Part shown: positions 36,589-45,325 of the stretch, piece after piece
Layout: each line of letters opens with the position of its first letter
How positions within the stretch are numbered: the stretch's first letter is position 1
Source: Mucilaginibacter sp. CSA2-8R
Lineage (GTDB): Bacteria; Bacteroidota; Bacteroidia; Sphingobacteriales; Sphingobacteriaceae
NCBI RefSeq assembly: GCF_038806765.1
Contig: NZ_CP152389.1
Location: 2,108,001-2,172,000, forward strand
Reading direction: 5' to 3'
Length of the DNA: 64,000 nt
Program-made: the position numbers and the translations under genes
Notes under the pieces: model-generated
What the model saw: the letters and a program-made list of their open reading frames with translations, nothing else
Database searches by the model: none
Told to the model about the DNA's origin: nothing

Positions 36589-37938
36589 TCAGTGAATTGC
36601 CGGGAACGAAATACCCTTAATATTACGGTATATCTCAACAGCATATAGGTCTGTCATGCCCGATACAAAATCGAGTACGCTTTGTATTCTGGAATATAAA
36701 TCCTGCTTATCAGTGATAAACTGTTTGGGTATTAACTGTATTAGTTTTTTGTGGTAAGCCGAATTATTAATTAACACCGCCGGTATAAACTCTTCGAGCA
36801 AGCCTGCCATTACCTTGTAACCGGCCACTTCTATCTGCACTACCGATTGGTAGTTGTAAATTTTAGCCACAGATATTTTACTAATTTCTTTCCAAGGTGT
36901 TAAATATGGCTCTTCTAATGCATCAGTTAAACCCATATTAAAATTGCCGCTCAGGATAGCTTTTTGGTTGGCCATAAACAGTTGTGAACAAGCATTAATA
37001 AGGTTGTTGATGGCTTTTGCCCTCATGATGCTTACTTTGGCATCTTCGTCTTCAAACTCGTTTTCCAGCCAGCTACTCATGCGCGTGCTGTTGCAAATTG
37101 GCATCAGCAGCTCTTTTATTTTATCGTATGATAATATTTTTAAGCGATGTGCATCTTCCAAATCGATTATGTTGTAACAGATGTCATCAGCCGCTTCAAC
37201 TAAATACACTAACGGATGGCGCTTGTAGATGAGCGGATTTTCGGATGACTTAATCAGCCCTAACTCTTCGGCAATGTATTGGAAGCTGTTTTGTTCCGAC
37301 TGGAAAAAGCCATACTTTTTTTGATGTATATTGCCTTTTACGTGCCCGGCTACAGCAGCACATGGATACTTGACAATGGAGGCGAGCGTGGTATAAGTTA
37401 ATGCAAAAGCACCGTTACCCTTACCAGTAAAGCCATGAGTAAGCAAACGAAAGGCATTGGCGTTACCTTCAAAATGGATTAAATCATGCCATTGCTGATC
37501 GGTCAGCTGGTTGCGGTATTGGGCACCGTCGCCATCGGTAAAGTAACGCGACAAGGCCGACTCGCCAGAGTGACCGAAGGCCGGGTTACCCATATCATGC
37601 GCCAGGCAGGCGGCGGCTACCATGTTACCTACCTCGCTAATGAGCGGCAGACGTTTATCTACCTCCGGGTCCTGCTTTTTGAGGTTGTTGTAAAATATAG
37701 TGCCTAACGAGCGGCCAACGCTGGCTACCTCCAGGCTATGGGTAAGGCGGTTGTGCACAAACACACTACCCGGCAGCGGGAAAACCTGCGTTTTATTTTG
37801 CAGCCTACGGAAAGGCGAAGAGAAAATAAGTCGGTCGTAATCTTTTTGAAACTGTGACCGTGCTTTGTCTTGATCCTGCGTTTCTGCGTTTTCAACACCC
37901 CAGCGTTTTGCCGATATCAGTTTTTCCCAATACATCAT
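36589..37938 (-). CDS. dgt: dNTP triphosphohydrolase (dGTPase-like)
   Basis: 449 residues. The N-terminus has DYDRLIFSSPFRRLQNKTQVFPL, the dGTPase family signature. The HD-domain ligands are visible in VHNRLTHSLEVASVG (near 60-75), LAHDMGNPAFGHSGE (near 116-130), and EAADDICYNIIDLEDA (near 242-257). It hydrolyses dNTPs to nucleoside and tripolyphosphate; some members protect against phage by depleting dNTPs, but this one sits among core genes. The start is one of two adjacent ATG codons. It is transcribed leftward, with a terminator-like hairpin of the next gene just upstream. Confidence 0.93.
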   Translation of the reverse strand: MMYWEKLISAKRWGVENAETQDQDKARSQFQKDYDRLIFSSPFRRLQNKTQVFPLPGSVFVHNRLTHSLEVASVGRSLGTIFYNNLKKQDPEVDKRLPLISEVGNMVAAACLAHDMGNPAFGHSGESALSRYFTDGDGAQYRNQLTDQQWHDLIHFEGNANAFRLLTHGFTGKGNGAFALTYTTLASIVKYPCAAVAGHVKGNIHQKKYGFFQSEQNSFQYIAEELGLIKSSENPLIYKRHPLVYLVEAADDICYNIIDLEDAHRLKILSYDKIKELLMPICNSTRMSSWLENEFEDEDAKVSIMRAKAINNLINACSQLFMANQKAILSGNFNMGLTDALEEPYLTPWKEISKISVAKIYNYQSVVQIEVAGYKVMAGLLEEFIPAVLINNSAYHKKLIQLIPKQFITDKQDLYSRIQSVLDFVSGMTDLYAVEIYRNIKGISFPAIH

Positions 37939-37972
37939 ACGGTCGGCAAGTTACAATGAAAATAACGGATAT

Positions 37973-38044
37973 AAAAAACGCCGTTAAAACGACCTCAGCT
38001 AAACATGTGTAAAGATTAACCAAGATCATTGTAACGGCGCTTTT
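37973..38044 (-). terminator. Terminator-like hairpin after the M20 dipeptidase gene
   Basis: CGCCGTTA (37979-37986) pairs with TAACGGCG (38032-38039) across a 45-base loop. Read leftward the stem is followed by a U-rich run (from AAAAAA at 37973-37978). It starts about 25 bases after the dipeptidase stop. Confidence 0.6.
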
Positions 38045-38068
38045 ATAGGCACTTATTAGGCACAGCAG

Positions 38069-39439
38069 TTATTTGCTCATTTCTGCATAGTGCTTGTAAA
38101 ATAATGGAATAGTTTCGATGCCTTTATAGTAATTATAAACATCGTATTTTTCGTTAGGGGAGTGCAGTGCATCGCTGTCCAGCCCAAAACCCATTAACAC
38201 TGTTTTGATGCCCAGTTCGGCTTCAAACAACGCTACAATAGGAATGCTGCCGCCACCACGGGTTGGTATAGGAGCTACGCCAAACGCTTCAGTAATTGCT
38301 TTTTGAGCAGCCTGGTAAGCCACGCTGTTGGTTGGCGTTACTACAGGCTCGCCGCCATGATGTGGCGTTACCTGTACTTTAACATATGGCGGTGCAATAC
38401 GGGTAAAGTGCTCAGTAAATAACTGTGTAATTTTGTCCGATGTTTGGTTAGGTACCAAACGCATGGATATTTTGGCGTTGGCTTTTGATGGCAATACGGT
38501 TTTGGCGCCTTCACCAATGTAGCCGCTCCAAATACCGTTTACCTCAAGCGTTGGGCGGGTGCCGGTGCGTTCGAGGGTAGAGTAACCCTTTTCGCCCCAA
38601 ACATCGGCAATGTCTAAGTCTTTCTTGTAGGCATCTTCATCATAAGGTGCCGCGTTTAATGCCTGACGCTCTTCGGCCGAAAGTTCGGCTACGTCATCAT
38701 AAAAGCCAGGTATGGTAATATGATTGTTTTCATCGTGCAGCGAGGCAATCATTTTAGCCAGTATAGTGGCCGGGTTAGCTACGGCACCGCCATAAACACC
38801 TGAGTGTAAATCGCGATTAGGGCCAACCACCTCTACTTCAAGATATGATAAGCCACGAAGGCCTGTTTCGAGCGAGGGGGTTTCCATGCTCAGCATTGAT
38901 GTGTCAGAAATCAATACAACGTCGGCTTTTAACCGCTCTTTGTTTTCTTTAACAAAAATGCCCAGATTGTTAGAGCCTACTTCTTCCTCACCTTCAATCA
39001 TAAATTTGATGTTGCAGGGCAGGGTACTAGTACGCATCATTAACTCAAAAGCTTTTACGTGCATGTAAAACTGGCCTTTGTCGTCGCATGCACCGCGTGC
39101 ATAAATTTTACCATCCCGAACGGTTGGTTCGAAAGGCGGCGTTTTCCATAATTCTAACGGATCGGCAGGTTGCACATCATAATGTCCATAAACCAATACT
39201 GTAGGTTTTGAGCTGTCAATAATTTTCTCGCCGTACACAATAGGATAGCCGGCTGTTGGGCAAACTTCTACATTATCTGCACCAGCCTCTCGTAGTTTAT
39301 TAGCGGTGTATTCAGCTGTCTTCAACACATCCGCCTTATATTTAGGGTCGGCGCTTACCGATGGAAAGCGCAGCAGCTCAAAAAGCTCGTTTAGTAAACG
39401 TTCTTTATGATTTTCAATATACTGTTTAATCTCTTGCAT
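38069..39439 (-). CDS. M20-family dipeptidase
   Basis: 456 residues, cytoplasmic. Metal-binding and catalytic motifs of M20 (carnosinase/PepV-like) peptidases are present in order: VYGHYDVQP near 83-91, ARGACDDKGQ near 114-123, EGEEEVGSNN near 148-157, ISDTS near 178, and HSPNEKY near the C-terminus. A lid/dimerisation domain lies between about 200 and 360. It hydrolyses dipeptides or small peptides with two zinc ions. Usual length. Single gene with its own terminator. Confidence 0.93.
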   Translation of the reverse strand: MQEIKQYIENHKERLLNELFELLRFPSVSADPKYKADVLKTAEYTANKLREAGADNVEVCPTAGYPIVYGEKIIDSSKPTVLVYGHYDVQPADPLELWKTPPFEPTVRDGKIYARGACDDKGQFYMHVKAFELMMRTSTLPCNIKFMIEGEEEVGSNNLGIFVKENKERLKADVVLISDTSMLSMETPSLETGLRGLSYLEVEVVGPNRDLHSGVYGGAVANPATILAKMIASLHDENNHITIPGFYDDVAELSAEERQALNAAPYDEDAYKKDLDIADVWGEKGYSTLERTGTRPTLEVNGIWSGYIGEGAKTVLPSKANAKISMRLVPNQTSDKITQLFTEHFTRIAPPYVKVQVTPHHGGEPVVTPTNSVAYQAAQKAITEAFGVAPIPTRGGGSIPIVALFEAELGIKTVLMGFGLDSDALHSPNEKYDVYNYYKGIETIPLFYKHYAEMSK

Positions 39440-39588
39440 ATGCTTTACTGAAAAAGCAAATATAAAATATATAAGCAGGGTAGTAGTATTTATAAATCAT
39501 CATGCGATATAAATAATCTATAAATGAAGCGCTTTAAAGTGCAAGAGCTGTTGTAGCAATAGCTGTTTCAACAAACACTTAGAGATAT

Positions 39589-39627
39589 AAAAAAAATCCC
39601 CCGCAACCTAATGATTGCAGGGGAAAA
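39589..39627 (-). terminator. Rho-independent terminator after the small-peptide genes
   Basis: Stem CCCCGCAA with TTGCAGGGG (one bulged base) between 39598 and 39623; read leftward it is followed by a run of eight U. It lies about 90 bases after the stop of the small exported peptide at 39714-39920. Confidence 0.75.
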
Positions 39628-39713
39628 TATTTAATATTAAGGCAATTAAATTGCCGAAAATATCTATATATAACTTGTACTCTTAACCTATCGCTATGAC
39701 TGATATCATTTTA

Positions 39714-39920
39714 CTATATGCCGCCATCTGCGGATATCGGGTAAATCTTGTCTTGCCTAACGTTTGCTCTACTCAAAAAAGCTTTTGCTTCGGCAAGTTT
39801 AAGTGCTGAAAATTTACTTGTCCTATTGCTGTCCGCCTTTGTACGAAGATTATGAACAGGTTTTGTAAACGGTGTTCCGGATATAATCAATACAGCTACC
39901 GATGTTAAGAGTGTTTTCAT
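39714..39920 (-). CDS. Small exported peptide ending in ADGGI
   Basis: 68 residues. The N-terminus (MKTLLTSVAVLIISGTPF) is signal-peptide-like, followed by a basic, Ala/Lys-rich mature part. The last residues are YPISADGGI. It ends in the same ADGGI motif carried by the 56-residue gene immediately upstream, so the two seem to be a related pair. A terminator follows. Function unknown; a secreted peptide signal or a precursor cleaved near its end is possible. No database family is recognised. Confidence 0.6.
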   Translation of the reverse strand: MKTLLTSVAVLIISGTPFTKPVHNLRTKADSNRTSKFSALKLAEAKAFLSRANVRQDKIYPISADGGI

Positions 39921-39941
39921 GCAGGTATATATTAAATTTAA

Positions 39942-40112
39942 TTACGGTTTTTTTGGACGATCAATGCCGCCGTCTGCAGGAATTGGAGGATTGTCAATAG
40001 TAGGTTCACCAGCAACTTTGGAAACTGTTGGTTTTACACCATTTTCTTTGGTGCAAGATGAGATAATTCCTGTTGAAATAAACAACGCTGCAATGTAAAT
40101 AAATTTTTTCAT
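39942..40112 (-). CDS. Small lipoprotein-like peptide with ADGGI motif
   Basis: 56 residues, beginning MKKFIYIAALFISTG and reaching a lipobox-like SSC at Cys20, so likely a lipoprotein of about 37 mature residues. The mature part reads KENGVKPTV... and carries PPIPADGGIDRPKKP at the end, sharing ADGGI with the next gene, 21 bases downstream. Both are leftward and divergent from the TPR membrane protein at 40281. The gene is supported by the signal sequence, the shared motif and the tight spacing. Function unknown. Confidence 0.6.
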   Translation of the reverse strand: MKKFIYIAALFISTGIISSCTKENGVKPTVSKVAGEPTIDNPPIPADGGIDRPKKP

Positions 40113-40139
40113 AATATTTTGTTTTATAGTATCTTGTAT

Positions 40140-40158
40140 GTGTTATATGAAGTAACAC
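40140..40158. promoter_or_regulatory. Operator-like palindrome in divergent region
   Basis: GTGTTA (40140-40145) and TAACAC (40153-40158) form a 6-bp inverted repeat with a 7-base spacer, in the middle of the 168-base region between the small-peptide genes and the TPR protein. It could be a binding site for a dimeric regulator, but short palindromes also arise by chance. Confidence 0.3.
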
Positions 40159-40280
40159 TACAAATATAATTAAGTTTTTTATACACCAAAAAAAAAATAA
40201 AAAAAAGTTTTGCCCAGTTTCGGTAGCTAATCTTTTTTATATTTATAATATTTGATGCAGAATACTTCTAAAAGCCTTTA

Positions 40281-41723
40281 ATGAAGAAACTTATAACCTG
40301 TCTTATTTTAGTAATCTCAGCGATTAGTTCGTACGCAATAGGTGCGAATTATTATGGTAAGCAGGATACTACCGAGGTTATAGATTTAACAATACGAGGT
40401 TTCGATATGCGAATGACTGATCCCTCGCAGGCTTTAAAGTATGCTGATCGGGCACTCAACCTCGCAAAGAAATTAGGATATGAAAAAGGTGAAGCTGACG
40501 CACTTCGGCTTCGCGGCTTAGCTGAAAGTTATTTAGGAAACTCTCAAAAGGCGATAGAAAGTTTTTCGTTTGCGTTAGATGTATACAAAAATCTCTTTAA
40601 TGTACTTGGAGAAGTGAGGATATATCTAAACATCAGTTCTTTATATCAAAATGTGGATTATGATCAATGTATAAGTTATTTAGACTCTGCTATGAACTTA
40701 TATCATAGCCGTCGGCTTGATAACAAAACTATATTGGCTTCCATTTATTTAAATTACGGAAACGTTTACCAGCTACAAAAAAGCTATACAAAATCTTTTG
40801 TGAACTATCACAAGAGTTATGATATCATCAAAGAGTTGAACGAGTCGGATCTCTTAGGTGTTGTTTTAACCAATTTAGGTATCATCGAGTCAATCACAGG
40901 GCACCCCGATAGAGCAAAAAGCTACCTTTATGACGCGCTCAAAACAGCGAAAGAGCATGAATATAATCAGCTTATTGCACAAATCAATCTAACGCTTGCT
41001 TCCATATTTACAGAGCAGAATGATTTTGATAAGGCTGAAAAAAGCCTGGAGGAAGGTAAAGCATACGCTGAGCTTATTGACAACGCGAGCATATTGCAGA
41101 TTTACCGGATGAACTCGTACCGGCTCGAGTTAAAGCGCAAGAATTTTGAAAAGGCACTTCGTCATTTGCAGGACATTTACCGGATAGACAGTATACAATA
41201 TAGCACCCGAAATTCTGCCGAATTAAGTCTATTTCAGGCAAACTACCGGAAAGATAAGTTAAGTCAGGAAAAAAACGCAATGCTGATGCGGCAGAAATAT
41301 GATCGTAATAAGTTTATTAGCACTATTGTACTGGCCGCCTGTTTAATTGTGGTGATTTTATTATTGGTGAACAATGTAAAGCGGAAGGCAGAAACCAACA
41401 AAATGCTTACGGATCTGAATGCCGAAATATCTACACAAAAAGATAATCTCGACAAAATCAATCATTACCTGGAAGAGATTATTGATGATCGTACCAAAGA
41501 CTTACAGTTGAAAAATAAAAAGCTCTCTGATTACTCATCGCACTTATCGCATCAAGTACGTGGCCCGATAGCTACCTTAAAAGGCTTAATGAATCTGGAA
41601 CAAGAGGGGCTGGTAAGCCAAGAAGAATGTATTCAGCTTATGATAAAATGTGTATCAGAAATCGATGACAAGATTTTAGATATGAGCGATATGTTACACA
41701 ATCCAGAACGCAGCAACCTATAA
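40281..41723 (+). CDS. TPR membrane protein with histidine-kinase dimerisation domain but no ATPase domain
   Basis: 480 residues. A signal peptide (MKKLITCLILVISAISSYA) is followed by an exported array of tetratricopeptide repeats (about 35-310; ALKYADRALNLAKKLGYEKG, KSYTKSFVNYHKSYDI and others). One membrane helix spans about 343-364 (FISTIVLAACLIVVILLLV), then a cytoplasmic coiled coil, then a HisKA-like helix pair with SHLSHQVRGPIATLKG, His424 being the candidate phosphorylation site. The protein stops about 50 residues later, so the catalytic HATPase domain is absent. It may be a phosphotransfer or decoy partner for another kinase. It diverges from two small exported peptide genes. Confidence 0.85.
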   Translation: MKKLITCLILVISAISSYAIGANYYGKQDTTEVIDLTIRGFDMRMTDPSQALKYADRALNLAKKLGYEKGEADALRLRGLAESYLGNSQKAIESFSFALDVYKNLFNVLGEVRIYLNISSLYQNVDYDQCISYLDSAMNLYHSRRLDNKTILASIYLNYGNVYQLQKSYTKSFVNYHKSYDIIKELNESDLLGVVLTNLGIIESITGHPDRAKSYLYDALKTAKEHEYNQLIAQINLTLASIFTEQNDFDKAEKSLEEGKAYAELIDNASILQIYRMNSYRLELKRKNFEKALRHLQDIYRIDSIQYSTRNSAELSLFQANYRKDKLSQEKNAMLMRQKYDRNKFISTIVLAACLIVVILLLVNNVKRKAETNKMLTDLNAEISTQKDNLDKINHYLEEIIDDRTKDLQLKNKKLSDYSSHLSHQVRGPIATLKGLMNLEQEGLVSQEECIQLMIKCVSEIDDKILDMSDMLHNPERSNL

Positions 41724-41749
41724 TAAGGTACTGCGAACGGAATATAAAT

Positions 41750-42049
41750 TTACGCTATTTTAAGCATTGGTAGGTTTGAGTGTATCTTTGCTTCTAATAA
41801 GCCCAAATACATGCAATACCAGGCAACCATCTGTAGAATTAGTAATTTGCGGTGCTTTTGATAGCCTTGAGTTTCAAACGCAAGTTTCTTATTACCATCG
41901 GTCACAAAAAACGTGATCTCCCCTTTTTTTGGCCTGAACTTAGATTTAAGTAAATCAATCACTTTAACTTTAAGTTTCGTATCAGGATCGTGGATAGTGC
42001 CCAGCTTTTGGTTCGTATCCGTCGAAGTTGATAACAGGTAATTTGTCAT
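41750..42049 (-). CDS. Small hypothetical protein
   Basis: 99 residues, soluble, basic, convergent with the TPR protein gene 27 bases away. A central part (KVKVIDLLKSKFRPKKGEI) and TFFVTDGNKKLAFETQGY look like real protein with alternating strands, and the C-terminus is hydrophobic (LLILQMVAWYCMYLGLLEA). No family recognised. It could be a real gene of the accessory type or a chance frame; protein-like composition favours the former slightly. Confidence 0.5.
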   Translation of the reverse strand: MTNYLLSTSTDTNQKLGTIHDPDTKLKVKVIDLLKSKFRPKKGEITFFVTDGNKKLAFETQGYQKHRKLLILQMVAWYCMYLGLLEAKIHSNLPMLKIA

Positions 42050-42259
42050 AGTAGGTAGCGTATTGTTGCAACCATTTCTTGCAATTATTACTCCAAATGT
42101 GGGTAAATCATGCCAAAGGGAGCAAAAAAGTGATAATGTTGTTTAGTGATAAATTAAATTAACCTATCGTTTAAAGGTGTGCCATAACTTACAAAATATT
42201 CGGTTTAAGTATACCAATTTTAAAACAGAAGTGTAAGTTATAGCAAACAACAATGCCGT

Positions 42260-42634
42260 TTACATTGATGCGGCAACCATCTTGCGGTTGTGCAACTCTT
42301 CGTAAAGCTCAATCACTTTGCGTTGTAAATCGGCTATCTCTGCCTCACGCGCGTTCAGCTTTTTCTGTGCTGCGCTCATGCTTGAGTATTGTTTTTCGCT
42401 TTCGGTAAGCCCTAAGCCCAACAACTGAACTACAGTAATTTCGTAAATGTTGGCAATCTGCTCCAGGCGTGAAAGATTTACATCAGTAATACCGGTTTCA
42501 ATTTTAGAAAAGGCAGGGATAGAAATGCCCAAACGGTTTGCTACATCTTCTTGGCTCCAGCCACGCTGATGACGTAATGTGCGAATATTATTTCCTACTG
42601 AGTTAACGGCTTTGTTGTTGATTAACGGGCTCAT
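42260..42634 (-). CDS. XRE-family transcriptional regulator
   Basis: 124 residues. The Cro/C1-type helix-turn-helix is at about 15-70: NIRTLRHQRGWSQEDVANRLGISIPAFSKIETG, with the recognition helix in ISIPAFSKIE. A C-terminal coiled coil (about 85-118, AREAEIADLQRKVIELYEEL) probably dimerises it. The domain layout is common among Bacteroidota housekeeping regulators. It lies upstream of, and is codirectional with, the small hypothetical gene, and about 290 bases downstream of the UvrD gene. Target genes unknown. Confidence 0.9.
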   Translation of the reverse strand: MSPLINNKAVNSVGNNIRTLRHQRGWSQEDVANRLGISIPAFSKIETGITDVNLSRLEQIANIYEITVVQLLGLGLTESEKQYSSMSAAQKKLNAREAEIADLQRKVIELYEELHNRKMVAASM

Positions 42635-42862
42635 TTTAATTAGTGAATATATGTAAGAGTGTAACTTACCTATTGCAATTCAAAGTATATGCCACCAACA
42701 CAAAAGGTCGTTTTTAACGTTAAAATAAGGTTTTTTTGTACCTTATAGTTAAAAATAGGGGATAAGATTCCTCATAAAGAGCAAAAAAACATGGCTGTTA
42801 ATTGCTCAAACTGGGAAATTATTTACTCGTAATTTAATCTTTAATACAAGTGTCTATTAACC

Positions 42863-42892
42863 GCAACGCCATTCTGAACAGAATGGCGTTGC
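42863..42892. repeat. Perfect 14-bp inverted repeat after the helicase gene
   Basis: GCAACGCCATTCTG (42863-42876) and CAGAATGGCGTTGC (42879-42892) are exact complements with 2 bases between. It lies 31 bases downstream of the helicase stop. The stem is strong but no U-run follows, so it may be a 3' mRNA-stabilising hairpin rather than a classical terminator. Confidence 0.7.
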
Positions 42893-42922
42893 TTATAGGT
42901 TAATGAATTTTAATGATATGAC

Positions 42923-45196
42923 TTACAATTCCACAATTCGAAGTTTGGCAAATTTTAGGAGTAATTGCTTTTGGCCAATTTCTTTAAAAAATATGGTGGC
43001 TTTAACGTCTGGTTTATTTCCTTCCAAATTCACCACTTTGCCGAAACCGAAGCGCTCATGTTCTACTTCCATCCCAACTTGCAGTTTGGAGGTGTCAGAA
43101 GGTGAAAAGCCGGCAGTTGGCACATGTGCCTTAGCGAGTAATGAAGTAGTTTTAACCGTTGTTGGCGGTTTTGGCTTCGAGAACGTATCTGTGTTGCGGC
43201 TCCAGGCTTTACGGTCATCGTCAAAAAACGGATTACCGGTTTGTGATTTGGCTTTAAAATCAAGTTCCAGATATTGCGCGTCAATCTCGTCGAGAAAACG
43301 GCTCGGCTCGCAGTTAATTAGCGTACCAAATTTAAACCTTGAGGTGGCGTAACTGATGGTGAGCTTGTTTTCGGCGCGGGTTACAGCCACGTAAAATAAA
43401 CGACGTTCTTCTTCTAGATCGGTGCGCGAGTTGAGCGACATCTGCGACGGGAACAGGTTTTCTTCTAGGCCTACCACAAACACATGCGGAAACTCCAATC
43501 CTTTAGAGGAGTGTATGGTCATCAGTGATACTGTCTCGGCGTTTGGGTTTTTGTCGTTATCATCATTAGTGAGCAGCGCCACGTCCTGCATAAACACGTC
43601 CAAGCCACGATCTTCAATATCTTCACGTTCAGAAAATTCTTTAATACCGTTCAGTAACTCTTGAATATTTTCATAACGGTTAAGACCTTCTACCGATTTG
43701 TCTTCATACAAGTCTTTCAACAAGCCAGAATGCTGCGCAATGTGCAGCGCCGCATCATAAGCCGACTGGTTTTTCGCCAGCACCTGGAAGCTTTGGATCA
43801 TGGTAGAAAACGTGGCCACACTGCCGGCGCTGCGGCCGTCCAAATATTTGCTGGGCTCAATAATTACTTCCCAAAGAGATATGTTATTCTGCCCGGCACT
43901 TAATATAATGCGGTCAACCGTGGTATCGCCTATGCCCCGGCGCGGGTAATTGATAACGCGTTTTAAAGCCTCCTCGTCATTAGGGTTAAAGGTGAGCCTG
44001 AAATAGGCAATTAAATCCTTAATCTCTTTACGCTGATAGAAGGACAAGCCACCGTATATTTTATACGGAATATTCAGCTTGCGCAAAGCCTCCTCCATTG
44101 AGCGCGACTGGGCGTTGGTGCGGTATAAGATGGCAAAGTCGCTCCATTTAAGGCCTCTGGTGGTGCGCTCCTGCATAATGGTTTCGGCAACAGTTTTGCC
44201 TTCTTCATTATCGCTAAAAGCACGGATTACTTTAATTTTATCGCCGTGGTCTTTTTCTGAAAATACATTCTTTTTAAGCTGTTCCTTGTTATTGGAGATG
44301 ATGCTGTTAGCAACATTTACAATATTTTGGGTAGAGCGATAGTTTTGTTCAAGCTTATATACTTTCAGGTCAGGGTAATCTTTCTCAAAGTTTAAGATGT
44401 TCTGGATGTTGGCTCCACGAAACGCATAGATACTTTGTGCATCATCACCCACTACGCATAGGTTTTCGTTAATGGCGGCCAGTTTTTTTACAATCAGGTA
44501 CTGCGAAAAGTTAGTGTCCTGATACTCATCCACCATCAGGTATTTAAACTTGTTCTGATATTTGTAAAGTACATCTGGAAAGTTTTTTAATAATTCGTTG
44601 GTTTTAAACAGCAAATCGTCAAAATCCATCGCACCGGCACGGTAACAACGGGTGGCATACATTTCGTAAACTTTACCTAAATGGCCGCGGCCGTTCGAAA
44701 AATCGTCGGCTTGTATCTGGTCATTTTTCTGATATTCCTGCCATGATACTAAATTGTTTTTAGCGGCCGATATGCGGTTATACACATAGTTGGGGTTATA
44801 TAACTTATCATCCAGGTTCATTTCTTTTAACACGGCACGCAGCACACTTTTGCTGTCGTCGGTATCATAAATGGTAAAGTTGCTGGTATAACCTAATTTG
44901 CTGGCTTCTACACGTAGTATTTTGGCAAACACCGAGTGAAAGGTACCCATCCATATATTTTTAGCCTCAGCACCTACTACCTTACTAATACGTTCGCGCA
45001 TCTCTTTGGCTGCCTTATTAGTAAATGTGAGTACCAGTATATTAAAAGGGTCAACGCCTTTATGTATAAGGTGCGCTACCCGGTAAGTAATTACCCTGGT
45101 TTTGCCCGACCCGGCACCGGCTATAATCATCACAGGGCCTTCTGTTTGCTCTGCGGCAGCTCGTTGCTGCGGATTTAATCCCTGTAAGTAATCCAA
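42923..45196 (-). CDS. PcrA/UvrD-family ATP-dependent DNA helicase
   Basis: 757 residues. I choose a TTG start at 45196 (LDYLQGLNPQQRAA), preceded by GAGGAG, over an ATG at 45277 that adds 27 residues unlike the family. Helicase motifs in order: GAGSGKT (motif I), TFTNKAAKEMRER (Ia), DEYQDTN (II), GDDAQSIYAFRGA (III), QNYRSTQNI (IV), TIHSSKGLEFP (V) and VAVTRAENKL (VI). The C-terminus has a Tudor-like segment (VEHERFGFGKVV) found in PcrA that contacts RNA polymerase. It unwinds DNA in nucleotide excision repair and replication restart. Full length. Confidence 0.95.
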   Translation of the reverse strand: MDYLQGLNPQQRAAAEQTEGPVMIIAGAGSGKTRVITYRVAHLIHKGVDPFNILVLTFTNKAAKEMRERISKVVGAEAKNIWMGTFHSVFAKILRVEASKLGYTSNFTIYDTDDSKSVLRAVLKEMNLDDKLYNPNYVYNRISAAKNNLVSWQEYQKNDQIQADDFSNGRGHLGKVYEMYATRCYRAGAMDFDDLLFKTNELLKNFPDVLYKYQNKFKYLMVDEYQDTNFSQYLIVKKLAAINENLCVVGDDAQSIYAFRGANIQNILNFEKDYPDLKVYKLEQNYRSTQNIVNVANSIISNNKEQLKKNVFSEKDHGDKIKVIRAFSDNEEGKTVAETIMQERTTRGLKWSDFAILYRTNAQSRSMEEALRKLNIPYKIYGGLSFYQRKEIKDLIAYFRLTFNPNDEEALKRVINYPRRGIGDTTVDRIILSAGQNNISLWEVIIEPSKYLDGRSAGSVATFSTMIQSFQVLAKNQSAYDAALHIAQHSGLLKDLYEDKSVEGLNRYENIQELLNGIKEFSEREDIEDRGLDVFMQDVALLTNDDNDKNPNAETVSLMTIHSSKGLEFPHVFVVGLEENLFPSQMSLNSRTDLEEERRLFYVAVTRAENKLTISYATSRFKFGTLINCEPSRFLDEIDAQYLELDFKAKSQTGNPFFDDDRKAWSRNTDTFSKPKPPTTVKTTSLLAKAHVPTAGFSPSDTSKLQVGMEVEHERFGFGKVVNLEGNKPDVKATIFFKEIGQKQLLLKFAKLRIVEL

Positions 45197-45325
45197 AATA
45201 TTCTCCTCTTTTCTTAAACGCGAAATTAAAGTTTTAGGGCGAAAGCGGGAAAATAATAATGCCAATATCGTTAGCAAATTAACCTATTAAACACAAAAGC
45301 GGAAATCTATCTGATGAATCATCAT

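Noticed and set aside
45197..45277. N-terminal extension of the helicase to 45277
   Set aside because: The 27 added residues are unlike PcrA/UvrD starts, and a TTG preceded by GAGGAG sits at the family start position.
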